From positions 10,738 to 74,737 of the forward strand of contig CAXTFM010000002.1 of the NCBI GenBank assembly GCA_964243435.1: a stretch of DNA of 64,000 nt. Direction: 5' to 3'. Source of the stretch: RH-AL1 sp964243435 (GTDB lineage Bacteria > Pseudomonadota > Alphaproteobacteria > Rhizobiales > Beijerinckiaceae). Shown here piece after piece: positions 50,709 to 60,028 of this stretch. Position 1 is the stretch's first letter, and each line of letters starts with the position of its first letter. Under the pieces are notes generated by a model that was not told where the DNA came from, made no database searches, and saw only the letters and a list, made by a program, of their open reading frames with translations. A program made the position numbers and the translations under genes.

Positions 50709-52015
50709 GGCGCGCCATCGCTTTCGAGCGCCAAACGTTCCGCCTCGCGCCGCAGCGTCGCACGGGCGGCGTGCCCTTCATGGGCGAGGGCGTCGTCGGC
50801 CTCGGCCTTGGCGGTGCGCCCGCCCGGCCGCTCCACCGTCTTCACCCGCACCGCGCGCCCGTCCACCTCCACCGTGGCGAGCCGGCGGGGCAGGGCGCTT
50901 CCCGCCACCGCATGGTGGCGCAGACCGATGGTGGTGGTTTCGCGAAAGCACGCCGCCACCGCCGCGTCGCGGGCATCGGCGCGGGCGAGCGCGCGCACAT
51001 GCGTCATCATCCGCCCCTTCTTGCCGAACACGGGGCTTTGCACGACGTCGAAAAGGTCGGGATGGGCGCGCAGCCGGTCGAGCCCCATCGCGAGGTCCTC
51101 GGCGGACTGGTCGTCCACCTCGAACTCGATCACGAGGAGTTCGCGATGGGGAGAGGGTGACGCCGCATCGGCCCGAGGCCCGGTCTCATCGGGCGTCGTC
51201 TCGTCGAACGCCAGGACGCGCAGGCAGTTGCTGAGGCCGGGCAGGGTACGGGTGCCGAAGCCGATGCCGGAGCGGCCGAGCACGCGCGCTCGGGGCACGC
51301 GCCGCGCCCCACCACCGTCGCAGAGGTGCTTGAGGATCGCGGCGCCGGTTGGCGTGACGCGCTCGCCGTCGATCCCATCGTCGATCACGGCGAAACCTTG
51401 GAGCAGCAGCGCGGTGGCCGGCGCCGGCACGGGCAGGGGACCATGGGCCGTGCGCACCCGGCCGCCGCCGAGCGGCAACGCCGCGATGCTCCAACTTGCC
51501 GCGCCGAGCGCGGCGATCAGGGTCGCGGCGGCGACGATGTCGGCGATCGAGTCCCAGGCGCCGACCTCGTGAAAGCTCACCGCCTCGACATCGATGCCGT
51601 GAACCGCCGCTTCGGCGCGGGCGAGCTGGGTGAAGATCGCGACCGCGTGGTCGCGGACGGTCGGGTCGAGGCCGGAGCCGTCGAGGTCCGCCCTGATCCG
51701 CGACCAGTGCCGGTGCCCGTGCGCCGCGCGGTGGGCGTGCGGGTCATGACCATGCGGGCCATGATCGTGCGGAGTATAATCGTGCGGACCATGATCGTGG
51801 GTGTGTCCATGGTGCTCCGTCGCGTCGCGCAACTCGACGACGAAGCGCCGGCCCTGGAGCACGCCGTCATTGTGCGGCAGCAGTCGACAGCGCACCGGGG
51901 CGAGCGCGGCGACCGCGTCGAGCACGCGCCCCTCGTGCTGCGGGAAAGCGTCGAGCAGGGCGGCCACGAACATGTCGCCGGCGACGCCGCCGATCGCGTC
52001 GAGCTGGATGTGCAT
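50705..52015 (-). CDS. larC: Nickel-pincer cofactor nickel insertase LarC
   Basis: A 436-residue protein from ATG 52015 (MHIQLDAIGGVAGDMFVAALLDAFP, the LarC1 opening). It is one continuous frame, so no programmed frameshift of the kind known in Lactiplantibacillus is needed to join LarC1 and LarC2. Residues of about 68-104 form a His-rich stretch built of HDHGPH-like units, a likely nickel store. The catalytic domain has VSFHEVGAWDSIADIVAAATLI and ALPLGGGRVRTAHG. LarC inserts Ni with CTP use. It is the first gene of larC-larE-larB. No larA-type gene is in this window. Confidence 0.94.
   Translation of the reverse strand: MHIQLDAIGGVAGDMFVAALLDAFPQHEGRVLDAVAALAPVRCRLLPHNDGVLQGRRFVVELRDATEHHGHTHDHGPHDYTPHDHGPHGHDPHAHRAAHGHRHWSRIRADLDGSGLDPTVRDHAVAIFTQLARAEAAVHGIDVEAVSFHEVGAWDSIADIVAAATLIAALGAASWSIAALPLGGGRVRTAHGPLPVPAPATALLLQGFAVIDDGIDGERVTPTGAAILKHLCDGGGARRVPRARVLGRSGIGFGTRTLPGLSNCLRVLAFDETTPDETGPRADAASPSPHRELLVIEFEVDDQSAEDLAMGLDRLRAHPDLFDVVQSPVFGKKGRMMTHVRALARADARDAAVAACFRETTTIGLRHHAVAGSALPRRLATVEVDGRAVRVKTVERPGGRTAKAEADDALAHEGHAARATLRREAERLALESDGAP
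51741..51830 (-). repeat. Degenerate 15-nt tandem repeat encoding the LarC His-rich stretch
   Basis: Units like CCATGATCGTGCGGA recur in this stretch, on the minus strand coding for H-D-H-G-P units. The spacing is multiples of 15 nt, as expected for repeat expansion that keeps frame. Confidence 0.7.
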
Positions 52016-52149
52016 CGGTTCGAAAACGACTCCTGCGGCCAAGCCGGCGGCCCACGCGGAGTGCAACATACACCGATCGGGTCGTTGCCGTCCGGCGGAC
52101 AGCAGCTACAGTTCGGCGCGCCCGCCTGCCCCGTCCGGGGCGGCCCGTC

Positions 52150-55100
52150 GTGAGCCCATCGATGCACCTTCGCCACCCCAGCCGGTCAGTTTGGCAACGG
52201 ATCGCGCGAGCCGCCGCCGCACTGCTGCCGTTGCTCCTCGCGTCCTGGCCCGCCCGTGCCATCGACTACCTCAACGTGACGGTGCAGCCGGACCGTGCCG
52301 TGCCCGCCGCCTGCCTGTCCTTCACGGTGCCGCTGCCGCGCGGACGGGCGCTCGACCCCTACCTCGCCATCGCGCCGGCGCTGGACCATTCGCTGGATGC
52401 CCGCGGCAAGGACCTTTGCATCGGCGGCCTCAGGCATGGCGGACGCTATGCCGTACGGATCAAGGCCGGCCTGCCCGGCGCCGACGGCAGCGCCCTGCCA
52501 AAGGACGTCGCGGTGGACGTGCAAATCCCCGACCGCGACCCGCAGGTGAGCTTCGACAAGGGCAAGACGCTGCTGCCGCTCACCCCCGGCGTCGGCTTGC
52601 CGCTGAAAAGCGTGAACGTGACCAAGGCGCATGTCGCGCTGTACCGCCTGGGCGAGCGGGCGCTGGCCGACCGCGTGGGTGAGGACTGGTTCGGCCAGGC
52701 GCTCGGCAGCTACGGCCTCGACCAGATGGCCGAGCGGGCGACCAAGCTGTTCGAAGGCTCGCTCGATATCGCCGCGGTGCGCAACCGGCAGGTCTCGACG
52801 ACCATCCCGATCGAGGCGCTGGTCAAGACGCTGCAGCCCGGCATCTACGTCGCGGTGGCGACGAGCGACGCGCAAAAGGGCGACCGCGACGCCGACAAGG
52901 CCACGCAATGGTTCAGCGTTTCCGACATCGGCCTCACCGCGGTGAAGACCGATGCGGCGACGCTGGTCGTCGCGCGGTCGCTGCAAACCGCCGTGCCGCT
53001 CCCCGGCATCGCGGTGCGCCTCGTTTCGCGGGCCAACGAGGTGCTGTCCGCCACCCGCACCGACGCGGACGGCCGCGTCACCATCCCCGGCGCGGTGCTG
53101 CGCGGCGAACACGGCGATGCGCCGAAGCTCCTCACGGCGAGCGACGAGCACGGCAGCTTCACCTCCCTCCAGATGGACGCGCCGGCCCTCGACCTGTCCG
53201 ACCTCGACGGCAAGGGCAGGACGCCGCCGCGCGCCAACGACGCCTTCGTGTGGACCGACCGCGGCGTGTACCGCCCCGGCGAAACCGTCCACCTCGGCGT
53301 CCTGTTGCGCGACCGCGACGCCCACGCCGTCGCCGGCGTCCCGCTCACGCTGCACATCGTGCGGCCGGACGGCATCGAGGTCGACAAGCGCCAGATCGCC
53401 CTGACGAGCGCCGGCGGCGGGACGCTCGACGTACCCCTCGCCGACAACGCCTTTTCCGGCGCGTGGCGGTTTTGGGCCAGCGCCGGCGATGCGACGGATG
53501 TCGGCGAGGTGTCGGTGTCCGTGCAGGACTTCGTGCCGCCGCGCCTTGATGTCGGGCTGACCGCCGGCGCGCCCGACCCCGACGGCGCGGTCCCCGTCGA
53601 CATCGCGGCCGACTACTTCTACGGCAGTCCCGGCGCCGACCTGTCGGGGACGCTCGAAGCCACGCTGGAGGCGGCGGGTGCGCCCTTCCCCGGTCTGGCC
53701 GGATACAGCTTCGGCCTTGCGCAGGAGCCGTTCCTCGCCAAGGCGCTGAAGAGCGAGGCGTTCGCAACCGACGACAACGGCCGCGCCCACCTCGACCTCA
53801 AGCCTGACGCGGTGCCGGATACCACCGTGCCGCTCGCCCTGACGCTGCGCGCCACCGTCAACGACGTCGACGGCCGCCCGGCGGTCGCCACCGCGACGCG
53901 CGCGCTGCACACCGCCGACCGCTTCATCGGCCTGCGTCCCGGCTTCACCAGCCTGTCGGACGGCGGTGCGGCGGCGTTCGACGTGGCGCTCGTCGACGGC
54001 GACGGCCGTCCGCTCGGCCGCCAGGGCCTCAAGTGGGACCTCGTCAGGGAGGACTACAGCTACAACTACTTCTACCGCGACGGACGCTGGCAGTCGCACG
54101 AGACGGTCACCGACGCCCGCACCAACGGCGGCGAGGTCGCGCTCGACGCCGACGGCAGGACGAGGATCACGGCCACCGTTGGCAACGGCCGCTGGCGACT
54201 CGACTGCTACGACGCCTCCGGCACCGCGGCGACAAGCATGCGCTTCGGTGCCGGCTGGTGGGCGACGAGCGAAGCGGAGGGGCGCAAGCCCGAGGTGATG
54301 CCGGTGTCGATCGACGCGCACCCGCCGGCGGGCAAGGTGCGCGCCATGGTCGAGCCGTCCTTCGCCGGGCGCGTGCTCGTCATGCTCGACGGCAACGGGT
54401 TGCACGGGGTGCGCGAGGTCGCGATGGCCAAGGGCGGCGGCGCGGTGGAGTTCGACGCAGCCGACGTGCCGCCCGCCGGCGCCTACGTGCTGGCGCTCGC
54501 CGTGTCGCCGGCCGGCGCCGTGGTGCCGCGCCTGCCGGTGCGCGCGGTGGGCCTCGCCTTCGTGCCGGGCAGCGCCGCCGCGCGCCGGCTCGACGTGTCG
54601 CTCGCCGCGGCGGACACGATCCGGCCGCAGACGGCGCTCGCCGTCGACGTCGCCGTGCGCGGCGCGGCGGCGGGGGAAGAGGCCTACGTGACGCTTGCCG
54701 CCGTGGACGAGGCGGTGCTGCGCATGACCAACTTCGCCGCGCCCGATCCGGCCGAGCACTTCTTCGGCCGGCGCGCGGCCGACGTCGAGCTGCGCGACGT
54801 GTACAACCAGCTCATCGATCCGGCCGGCACGCCGGGACGCCTCGTCGAGGGCGGCGACGGCAACGCCAACCTCAACCTTGGCGCCCTTGACGTGAAGACC
54901 TTCAAGACCGTCGCCCTGTTCAAGGGCCCGGTGCGGCTCGACGCCGACGGCCGCGCCCGGGTCACGCTCGATCTGCCCGACTTTTCCGGGCGGCTGCGTT
55001 TGATGGCGGTGGCCTGGACGCTTGATCGCTTCGGCGGTGCCGAGCGTCCGCTCACCGTGCGCCCGCCGCTGCTCGCCGAACTGACCCTGCCGCGCTTCCT

Positions 55101-56901
55101 GGCGCCCGGCGACAGGGTGCGCGCCCGCATCATGCTGACCGACCTCGACGCGCCGGAGGGTACCTACACCGTTGCAATCACCGCCAGCGGTGCCGTGGCG
55201 CTCGACAGGCAGGACGCGCTGTTCAAGGACGTCGAGCGCAACAAGCGTCGCTACGTCGACCGCTGGTTGACCGCCGCCGCGGTGCCCGGGGTCGGGCGTC
55301 TTCACATGGTGGTGACGGGCGCCGACGGCGCGACGACCGAGCGCGATTTCGCCCTCACCGTGCGCACGCCGAACGCCTATCTCACGCGGCGGCAGATCGT
55401 CACCCTGGCGCCGGGCGCCAGGATCGCCCTCGATGACGCCCTCGCCCAGGACCTCGTGCCCGGCACGGCGACGCTCGACGTCACGGCATCCAGCGTGCCG
55501 GCGCTCGACGTCGCCGGCCTGCTCGCGGACTTGCGCCGCTACCCCTACGGCTGCGCCGAGCAGACGATCAGCCGGGCCTTTCCCGAACTGTTCGCCGCCC
55601 GGCTCGGCGCGGCGCTGCCCGCCCCGACCGCCGACGCGGTGACGGGGCAGGGCGCGATCGCCCGGCTCGCCTCCCTGCAGGCCGACGACGGCTCGTTCGG
55701 CCTGTGGTCGGCCTTCGATCGCGGCAACTTCTGGCTCACCGCCTACGCCGTCGACTTCTTCCAGCACGCGCGCGCCGCGGGGATCAACGTGCCCGACGCG
55801 ATGGAAACGCGGGCGACGACGTGGCTCGCGGCAAGATTCGCCAACGCCCAGCTCGACGCCCGCGACGTCGCCGGCGCCACCTACGCCTCCATCGTTCTGT
55901 CGCGCGCCGGCCGCCTCGACCTGTCGCAGCTCCGCTACGTGGCGGAGCGGGTACGCGGCGCCCTGCCGAGCGACCTCGCCCGGGTGCAACTCGCCTCCGC
56001 CCTGACCCGCACCGGCGAGCGCGACCTCGCCGCCGGCTTGCTCAAGGCGTCGGTCGTCGCGCGCGACCCCCGCGCCTGGTTCAACGACTACGGCAGCCGG
56101 CTGCGCGATCAGGCGATGACCCTGTCGCTGATGGCGGAAGAAAAGCTCGTGCCGCGCACGGTGCTGGTCGAACGCGCGCTCGACCTGTCGCGGGCGACCG
56201 GCGGCCGGCAATATCTGTCGACGCAGGAGCAGGCATGGCTGCTTCGCGCCGCCTTCGACCTGTCCGCGACGGCGCCGCTTGACGTCGCGCTCGACGGCCG
56301 CCGCAACGCGCCGGGCGAGACGAGCCTGCACGCCACGGTGGCGCTGGGCAAGGGGCGGTCGGCGTCGCTGGCCAACGAGGGGCGCGAGCCGGCCTACGTG
56401 GCGCTGGCGACGACCGGCATCCCCGCCGGCGCGCAGCCGGCGGAGACCAACGGCTTCACGGTCGGCCGCGACACCTTCCACCTCGACGGCACGCCGGCGG
56501 ACCTCGCCGACATCCACCAGAACGACGAGCTTGTGGTGGTCGTCACCGGAGCGATGACGGAGCCGTTCGAGCGCAAGGTGCTCGCCGTCGACATGCTCCC
56601 CGCCGGGCTGGAGCCGGAGCCGGTCGGCCTCGCCACCTCGCGCGACGACGGCCAGTTCAAGTGGCTGACGGAGCTGACCGCGCCGACCTTCGTCGCGCTG
56701 CGCGACGACCGCTACGTCGCCGGCCTCGACCTCGATGCCGCGTCGGCGCGGGTCAAGGTCGCCTACGTCGTGCGCGCCGTCAGCGTCGGCACCTTCGCCA
56801 ATCCGGGACCGCAGATCGAGGACATGTACGCGCCGAGTTACCACGCCCGCGGGGCGGCCGGCACGCTGGAGGTCAAGCCGGCACGGCTGCCGCCGCCGTG
56901 A
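52150..56901 (+). CDS. Bacterial alpha-2-macroglobulin family protein
   Basis: A 1583-residue protein from GTG 52150 (ATG 52162 is a possible alternative). A signal peptide follows (IARAAAALLPLLLASWPARA). Multiple MG beta-sandwich domains come next, with the bait-like and MG region including FVWTDRGVYRPGETVHLGVLLRD. The thioester domain has the intact motif YPYGCAEQTISRAFP (Cys1135-Ala-Glu-Gln1138), then the alpha-toroid repeats (LASLQADDGSFGLWS). It should sit in the periplasm, trapping invading proteases through thioester coupling. The next gene is pbpC, the well-known partner. It is divergent from the lar operon across 134 bp. Confidence 0.95.
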   Translation: MSPSMHLRHPSRSVWQRIARAAAALLPLLLASWPARAIDYLNVTVQPDRAVPAACLSFTVPLPRGRALDPYLAIAPALDHSLDARGKDLCIGGLRHGGRYAVRIKAGLPGADGSALPKDVAVDVQIPDRDPQVSFDKGKTLLPLTPGVGLPLKSVNVTKAHVALYRLGERALADRVGEDWFGQALGSYGLDQMAERATKLFEGSLDIAAVRNRQVSTTIPIEALVKTLQPGIYVAVATSDAQKGDRDADKATQWFSVSDIGLTAVKTDAATLVVARSLQTAVPLPGIAVRLVSRANEVLSATRTDADGRVTIPGAVLRGEHGDAPKLLTASDEHGSFTSLQMDAPALDLSDLDGKGRTPPRANDAFVWTDRGVYRPGETVHLGVLLRDRDAHAVAGVPLTLHIVRPDGIEVDKRQIALTSAGGGTLDVPLADNAFSGAWRFWASAGDATDVGEVSVSVQDFVPPRLDVGLTAGAPDPDGAVPVDIAADYFYGSPGADLSGTLEATLEAAGAPFPGLAGYSFGLAQEPFLAKALKSEAFATDDNGRAHLDLKPDAVPDTTVPLALTLRATVNDVDGRPAVATATRALHTADRFIGLRPGFTSLSDGGAAAFDVALVDGDGRPLGRQGLKWDLVREDYSYNYFYRDGRWQSHETVTDARTNGGEVALDADGRTRITATVGNGRWRLDCYDASGTAATSMRFGAGWWATSEAEGRKPEVMPVSIDAHPPAGKVRAMVEPSFAGRVLVMLDGNGLHGVREVAMAKGGGAVEFDAADVPPAGAYVLALAVSPAGAVVPRLPVRAVGLAFVPGSAAARRLDVSLAAADTIRPQTALAVDVAVRGAAAGEEAYVTLAAVDEAVLRMTNFAAPDPAEHFFGRRAADVELRDVYNQLIDPAGTPGRLVEGGDGNANLNLGALDVKTFKTVALFKGPVRLDADGRARVTLDLPDFSGRLRLMAVAWTLDRFGGAERPLTVRPPLLAELTLPRFLAPGDRVRARIMLTDLDAPEGTYTVAITASGAVALDRQDALFKDVERNKRRYVDRWLTAAAVPGVGRLHMVVTGADGATTERDFALTVRTPNAYLTRRQIVTLAPGARIALDDALAQDLVPGTATLDVTASSVPALDVAGLLADLRRYPYGCAEQTISRAFPELFAARLGAALPAPTADAVTGQGAIARLASLQADDGSFGLWSAFDRGNFWLTAYAVDFFQHARAAGINVPDAMETRATTWLAARFANAQLDARDVAGATYASIVLSRAGRLDLSQLRYVAERVRGALPSDLARVQLASALTRTGERDLAAGLLKASVVARDPRAWFNDYGSRLRDQAMTLSLMAEEKLVPRTVLVERALDLSRATGGRQYLSTQEQAWLLRAAFDLSATAPLDVALDGRRNAPGETSLHATVALGKGRSASLANEGREPAYVALATTGIPAGAQPAETNGFTVGRDTFHLDGTPADLADIHQNDELVVVVTGAMTEPFERKVLAVDMLPAGLEPEPVGLATSRDDGQFKWLTELTAPTFVALRDDRYVAGLDLDAASARVKVAYVVRAVSVGTFANPGPQIEDMYAPSYHARGAAGTLEVKPARLPPP

Positions 56902-56926
56902 GCGTCGCTTGGCCGGCGCGGCGGCG

Positions 56927-58939
56927 ATGAGGCGGCGTCTCCTCGGCCTTGGCGTCGCGGTCTCCTGCGCAGGCTTGGCGGGCGTGGCCGTCGACCAGCT
57001 CTGCCCGCCCGACCTGTCGCGGCTCCGGCCCTCGCCCGTCCTTCTCGACCGGCACGGCGCGATCCTGCGCGCCCTGCGCACCGGTGACGGGCAATGGCGC
57101 CTACCCGTCGAGCCGGCCGCGGTGTCGCCGAACTACCTCCGCCTGCTCGTCGCGACGGAGGACAAGCGCTTCCGCTGGCATCCCGGCATCGACCCCCTGG
57201 CCTTGTTGCGCGCCGCAGGCCAACTCGTCACGCGGGGGCGCATCGTGTCGGGGGGCTCGACGCTGACCATGCAGCTCGTCCGCCTGCTCGAGCCGCGCCC
57301 GCGCACCTTGCGCTCCAAGCTGATCGAGTGCTTCCGTGCCATCCAGCTCGAGGGCCGGATGGGCAAGGACGCGATCCTGCGCGCCTACCTCGTCCTGACG
57401 CCGATGGGTGGCAACCTCGAAGGCGTGCGCGCCGGTTCGCTTGCCTGGTTCGGCAAGGAGCCGCGCGCGCTCAGCGACGCCGAGGCGGCGCTGCTCGTGG
57501 CCCTGCCGCAGGCGCCCCGCGCGAACCGGCCCGACCGCCATCCCGACCGTGCGAGGGCGGTGCGCGACCGGGTGCTCGCCCGCGCCGCCGGCCCCGAGGC
57601 GGACCGGGCGGCGCCGGTGCCGGCGCGGCGCCTGCCCCTGCCGTTCCTCGCGCCCCACCTCGCCGACAGGCTGCTCACCCGGCGTTCCGACGATGCCCCC
57701 GCGACGACGACGATCGATGCCCGCACGCAGGCAGCGATCGAGCGCACCCTGCGGCGCAGCCTCGACGGGCTGCCGCGCCCGCTCAACGTCGCGGCGCTCG
57801 TCGCCGATTGGCACACCGGCGAGATCCTGGCGCGGGCCGGGAGCGGCGACTACGCCGACGCGGCGCGGCGCGGCGGCATCGACATGACGATGGCGCTGCG
57901 CTCGCCCGGCTCGACGCTGAAGCCGTTCATCTACGGCATGGGGTTCGATGCCCTGCTCGCCCATCCCGACAGCCTCGTGCCGGACGAGCCGACGCGGTTC
58001 GACGACTACGCGCCCCGCGACTTCGACGGCGGCTTCCACGGCGACACCACCGTGCGCCGTGCCCTCCACGCATCCTTGAACCTGCCGGCGGTGGTGATGT
58101 TGCGGCGGCTCGGCCCCGTGCGCTTCGCCGCCCGGTTCCGCGCGGCCGGGTTGCCGCTCGCCTTCGACGACGCCACGGCGGCGCCGAGCCTGCCCCTCGC
58201 GCTCGGCGGCGTCGGGATCAGCCTGGAGGGTCTGGTGACCGCCTACGCCGCCCTCGCCGACGGCGGCACCGCGCGACCGCTCGTCGAGCGCACCGGCGTG
58301 CCGCGCCCGCCCGTGACCGGCCGGCTGCTCGGCCGGCCCGCGGCGGATGCGGTGGTGGACATCCTCGCCGGCATGCCTCCGCCCGCCGGGCTGGCTTCGC
58401 GGGCCGGGCGCCTCGCCTTCAAGACGGGCACGTCCTACCGCTTCCGCGACGGCTGGGCGGTCGGCTTCGACGGCGCCCGTGTCGTCGGCACCTGGATCGG
58501 CCGCGCCGACGGGGGCACCTGCCGCGCCTGCGTCGGCTCAGGCGCGGCAGGCCTGCTGTTCCGCCTGTTCGACGACATGGCGCCGCAACCACTGCCCCCG
58601 CGAACGCTGACGCCCTTCTTCGCCGCCCCGCCGCCGCCGGCGCTCGCCAGGGTGGCCTCGTCCGACCCGGCGGGCGCCATGCTCGGGCCGCGCATCGCCT
58701 TCCCGCTCGCCGGCGCGCGCCTTCTGGTGGATGCCGCGGCACCCGACATCGCCTTAAGCGTCACGGGCGGGCGCCGCCCCTATCGCTGGACGGTCGACGG
58801 GCATCCTCTCGACGGCCGGCCCTTCGCCCGCGACGCCTCATGGCGCCCGGACGGTCCCGGCTTCTCGACGATCAGCGTCAGTGACGCGGACGGCCGCACC
58901 GACCAGATCAAGGTTCGCGTCAGCCAGGGTGAGCACTAG
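56927..58939 (+). CDS. pbpC: Penicillin-binding protein 1C (transglycosylase/transpeptidase)
   Basis: A 670-residue protein from ATG 56927, 25 bp after the macroglobulin stop. A single N-terminal hydrophobic anchor (LLGLGVAVSCAGLAGVAV) is followed by the GT51 transglycosylase (ATEDKRFRWHPGIDPLALLRA with catalytic Glu, GGSTLTMQLVRLL). The transpeptidase has SPGSTLKPFIYG (SxxK), HASLNLPAV (SxN) and FKTGTSYRFRDGW (KTG). A C-terminal PBP1C beta domain follows. It polymerises and cross-links murein. Pairing with the alpha-2-macroglobulin is thought to couple wall repair to protease defence. Confidence 0.95.
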   Translation: MRRRLLGLGVAVSCAGLAGVAVDQLCPPDLSRLRPSPVLLDRHGAILRALRTGDGQWRLPVEPAAVSPNYLRLLVATEDKRFRWHPGIDPLALLRAAGQLVTRGRIVSGGSTLTMQLVRLLEPRPRTLRSKLIECFRAIQLEGRMGKDAILRAYLVLTPMGGNLEGVRAGSLAWFGKEPRALSDAEAALLVALPQAPRANRPDRHPDRARAVRDRVLARAAGPEADRAAPVPARRLPLPFLAPHLADRLLTRRSDDAPATTTIDARTQAAIERTLRRSLDGLPRPLNVAALVADWHTGEILARAGSGDYADAARRGGIDMTMALRSPGSTLKPFIYGMGFDALLAHPDSLVPDEPTRFDDYAPRDFDGGFHGDTTVRRALHASLNLPAVVMLRRLGPVRFAARFRAAGLPLAFDDATAAPSLPLALGGVGISLEGLVTAYAALADGGTARPLVERTGVPRPPVTGRLLGRPAADAVVDILAGMPPPAGLASRAGRLAFKTGTSYRFRDGWAVGFDGARVVGTWIGRADGGTCRACVGSGAAGLLFRLFDDMAPQPLPPRTLTPFFAAPPPPALARVASSDPAGAMLGPRIAFPLAGARLLVDAAAPDIALSVTGGRRPYRWTVDGHPLDGRPFARDASWRPDGPGFSTISVSDADGRTDQIKVRVSQGEH

Positions 58940-59104
58940 ACCGTTTCTGGCTGGCGTGTCGTCACGTCCCGCGTTGGCGAGGTCACGTCGGCACGTGCCA
59001 AACTTTAGTCGCCACGCGACACGGCCGGCCCTTGGATACCGTCACGCGCTGCCAAACCTGCCTGCGCGCCACATCGGGCCGGTCCCGCTCGGCTTTCGGG
59101 TCGC

Positions 59105-59875
59105 CTACAGCGGACTGCGCGCCGGGTCGTCAATCGTCAGGATCGTTCCCGACGTGTAGGCGGAGCGCGCGGAGGCGAGGAAGGCGACGGCGTTGGCGAT
59201 CTCCTCCGCCGCCGCCGGACGCCCGAACGCCATGCTTTTGAACGCGTCCCGCCAGCGCTCGGGATCGCCGCACTCGCGTGCCGCGCGCGCGCGCAGCAGC
59301 GCCTCGATGCGGTCCGTCGCCACGGGGCCGGGGTTGATGCCGACGACCCGCATCCCGTCGCGCGGCGCGGTGGCGCCGAGCGCGCGGGTGAAGGCCATCA
59401 GCGCGGCGTTGCCGGTGCTCCCGGCGATGTAGTTCGGATCGAAGCGCTCGCCGGCCGAGCCGATGATGTTGACAACGACGCCCCGGCGTTCCTTCAAGCG
59501 CGGGTACAGCGCACGCGCAAGCGCGATGTAGCCGAACACCTTGAGGTCCCACGCCGCACGCCAGGCGGCCTCCCCGATCGTGTGGAGGTCGCCGGGCGGG
59601 ATGGCGCCGGCATTGTTGACCAGGATGTCGAGCGCCCCGGCCTCGGCCGCGACCCGCTCGATGTCCTCCGCACGGGACAGGTCGGCCGCGAGCACCGCGA
59701 CGGACACCTGCCGTCGCTCCCGGATGCGCGATGCGACGCGCTCCAATCCGTCGGCACCGCGCGCCACGAGGACGAGGTCGCACCCTTCCTCGGCGAGCAG
59801 CGCGGCGGTGGCCTGTCCGATGCCCTTGGATGCGCCGGTGACCAGCGCGCGTTTCCCGGCGAGGTAAAGGTCCAT
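59105..59875 (-). CDS. SDR-fold protein lacking the catalytic Lys
   Basis: A 256-residue protein from ATG 59875. The cofactor motif TGASKGIGQATAALLAEEG and ILVNNAGAIPPGDL are normal. The active-site segment reads NIIGSAGERFDPNYIAGSTGNAALMAF: the Tyr is present but the Lys three residues later is Ser. The same NIIG..GE...YIAGS.GNA pattern occurs, as I recall, in a whole subgroup of SDRs, so it is not random decay. Activity may use another general base. It is a single gene, followed upstream by an orphan ABC binding protein. Confidence 0.88.
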   Translation of the reverse strand: MDLYLAGKRALVTGASKGIGQATAALLAEEGCDLVLVARGADGLERVASRIRERRQVSVAVLAADLSRAEDIERVAAEAGALDILVNNAGAIPPGDLHTIGEAAWRAAWDLKVFGYIALARALYPRLKERRGVVVNIIGSAGERFDPNYIAGSTGNAALMAFTRALGATAPRDGMRVVGINPGPVATDRIEALLRARAARECGDPERWRDAFKSMAFGRPAAAEEIANAVAFLASARSAYTSGTILTIDDPARSPL

Positions 59876-60028
59876 GGTCGACTCCGTCGCTCGCCTTCGT
59901 GTGCAGCCCGAACCCGCGCGACGCAAGGGCGTCGACGACCCGGGCCATCGGGCAGACAAGCCGGGCCGGCCCGCATCACGCGACGACTGGCAGGCTCCTG
60001 GCCCCGTCATCTCGTGCCGGATGACGCG

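Noticed and set aside
51720..51840. Short direct repeats considered as a CRISPR-like array
   Set aside because: The units are 15 nt, have no spacers, and keep the reading frame of LarC as HDHGPH codons.
52186..57081. A 1631-residue open frame on the minus strand
   Set aside because: It lies wholly opposite the alpha-2-macroglobulin/PbpC genes. Its composition (Arg, Gly, Ala, Val, His rich) is that of an antisense frame in GC-rich DNA, and it has no recognisable domain.
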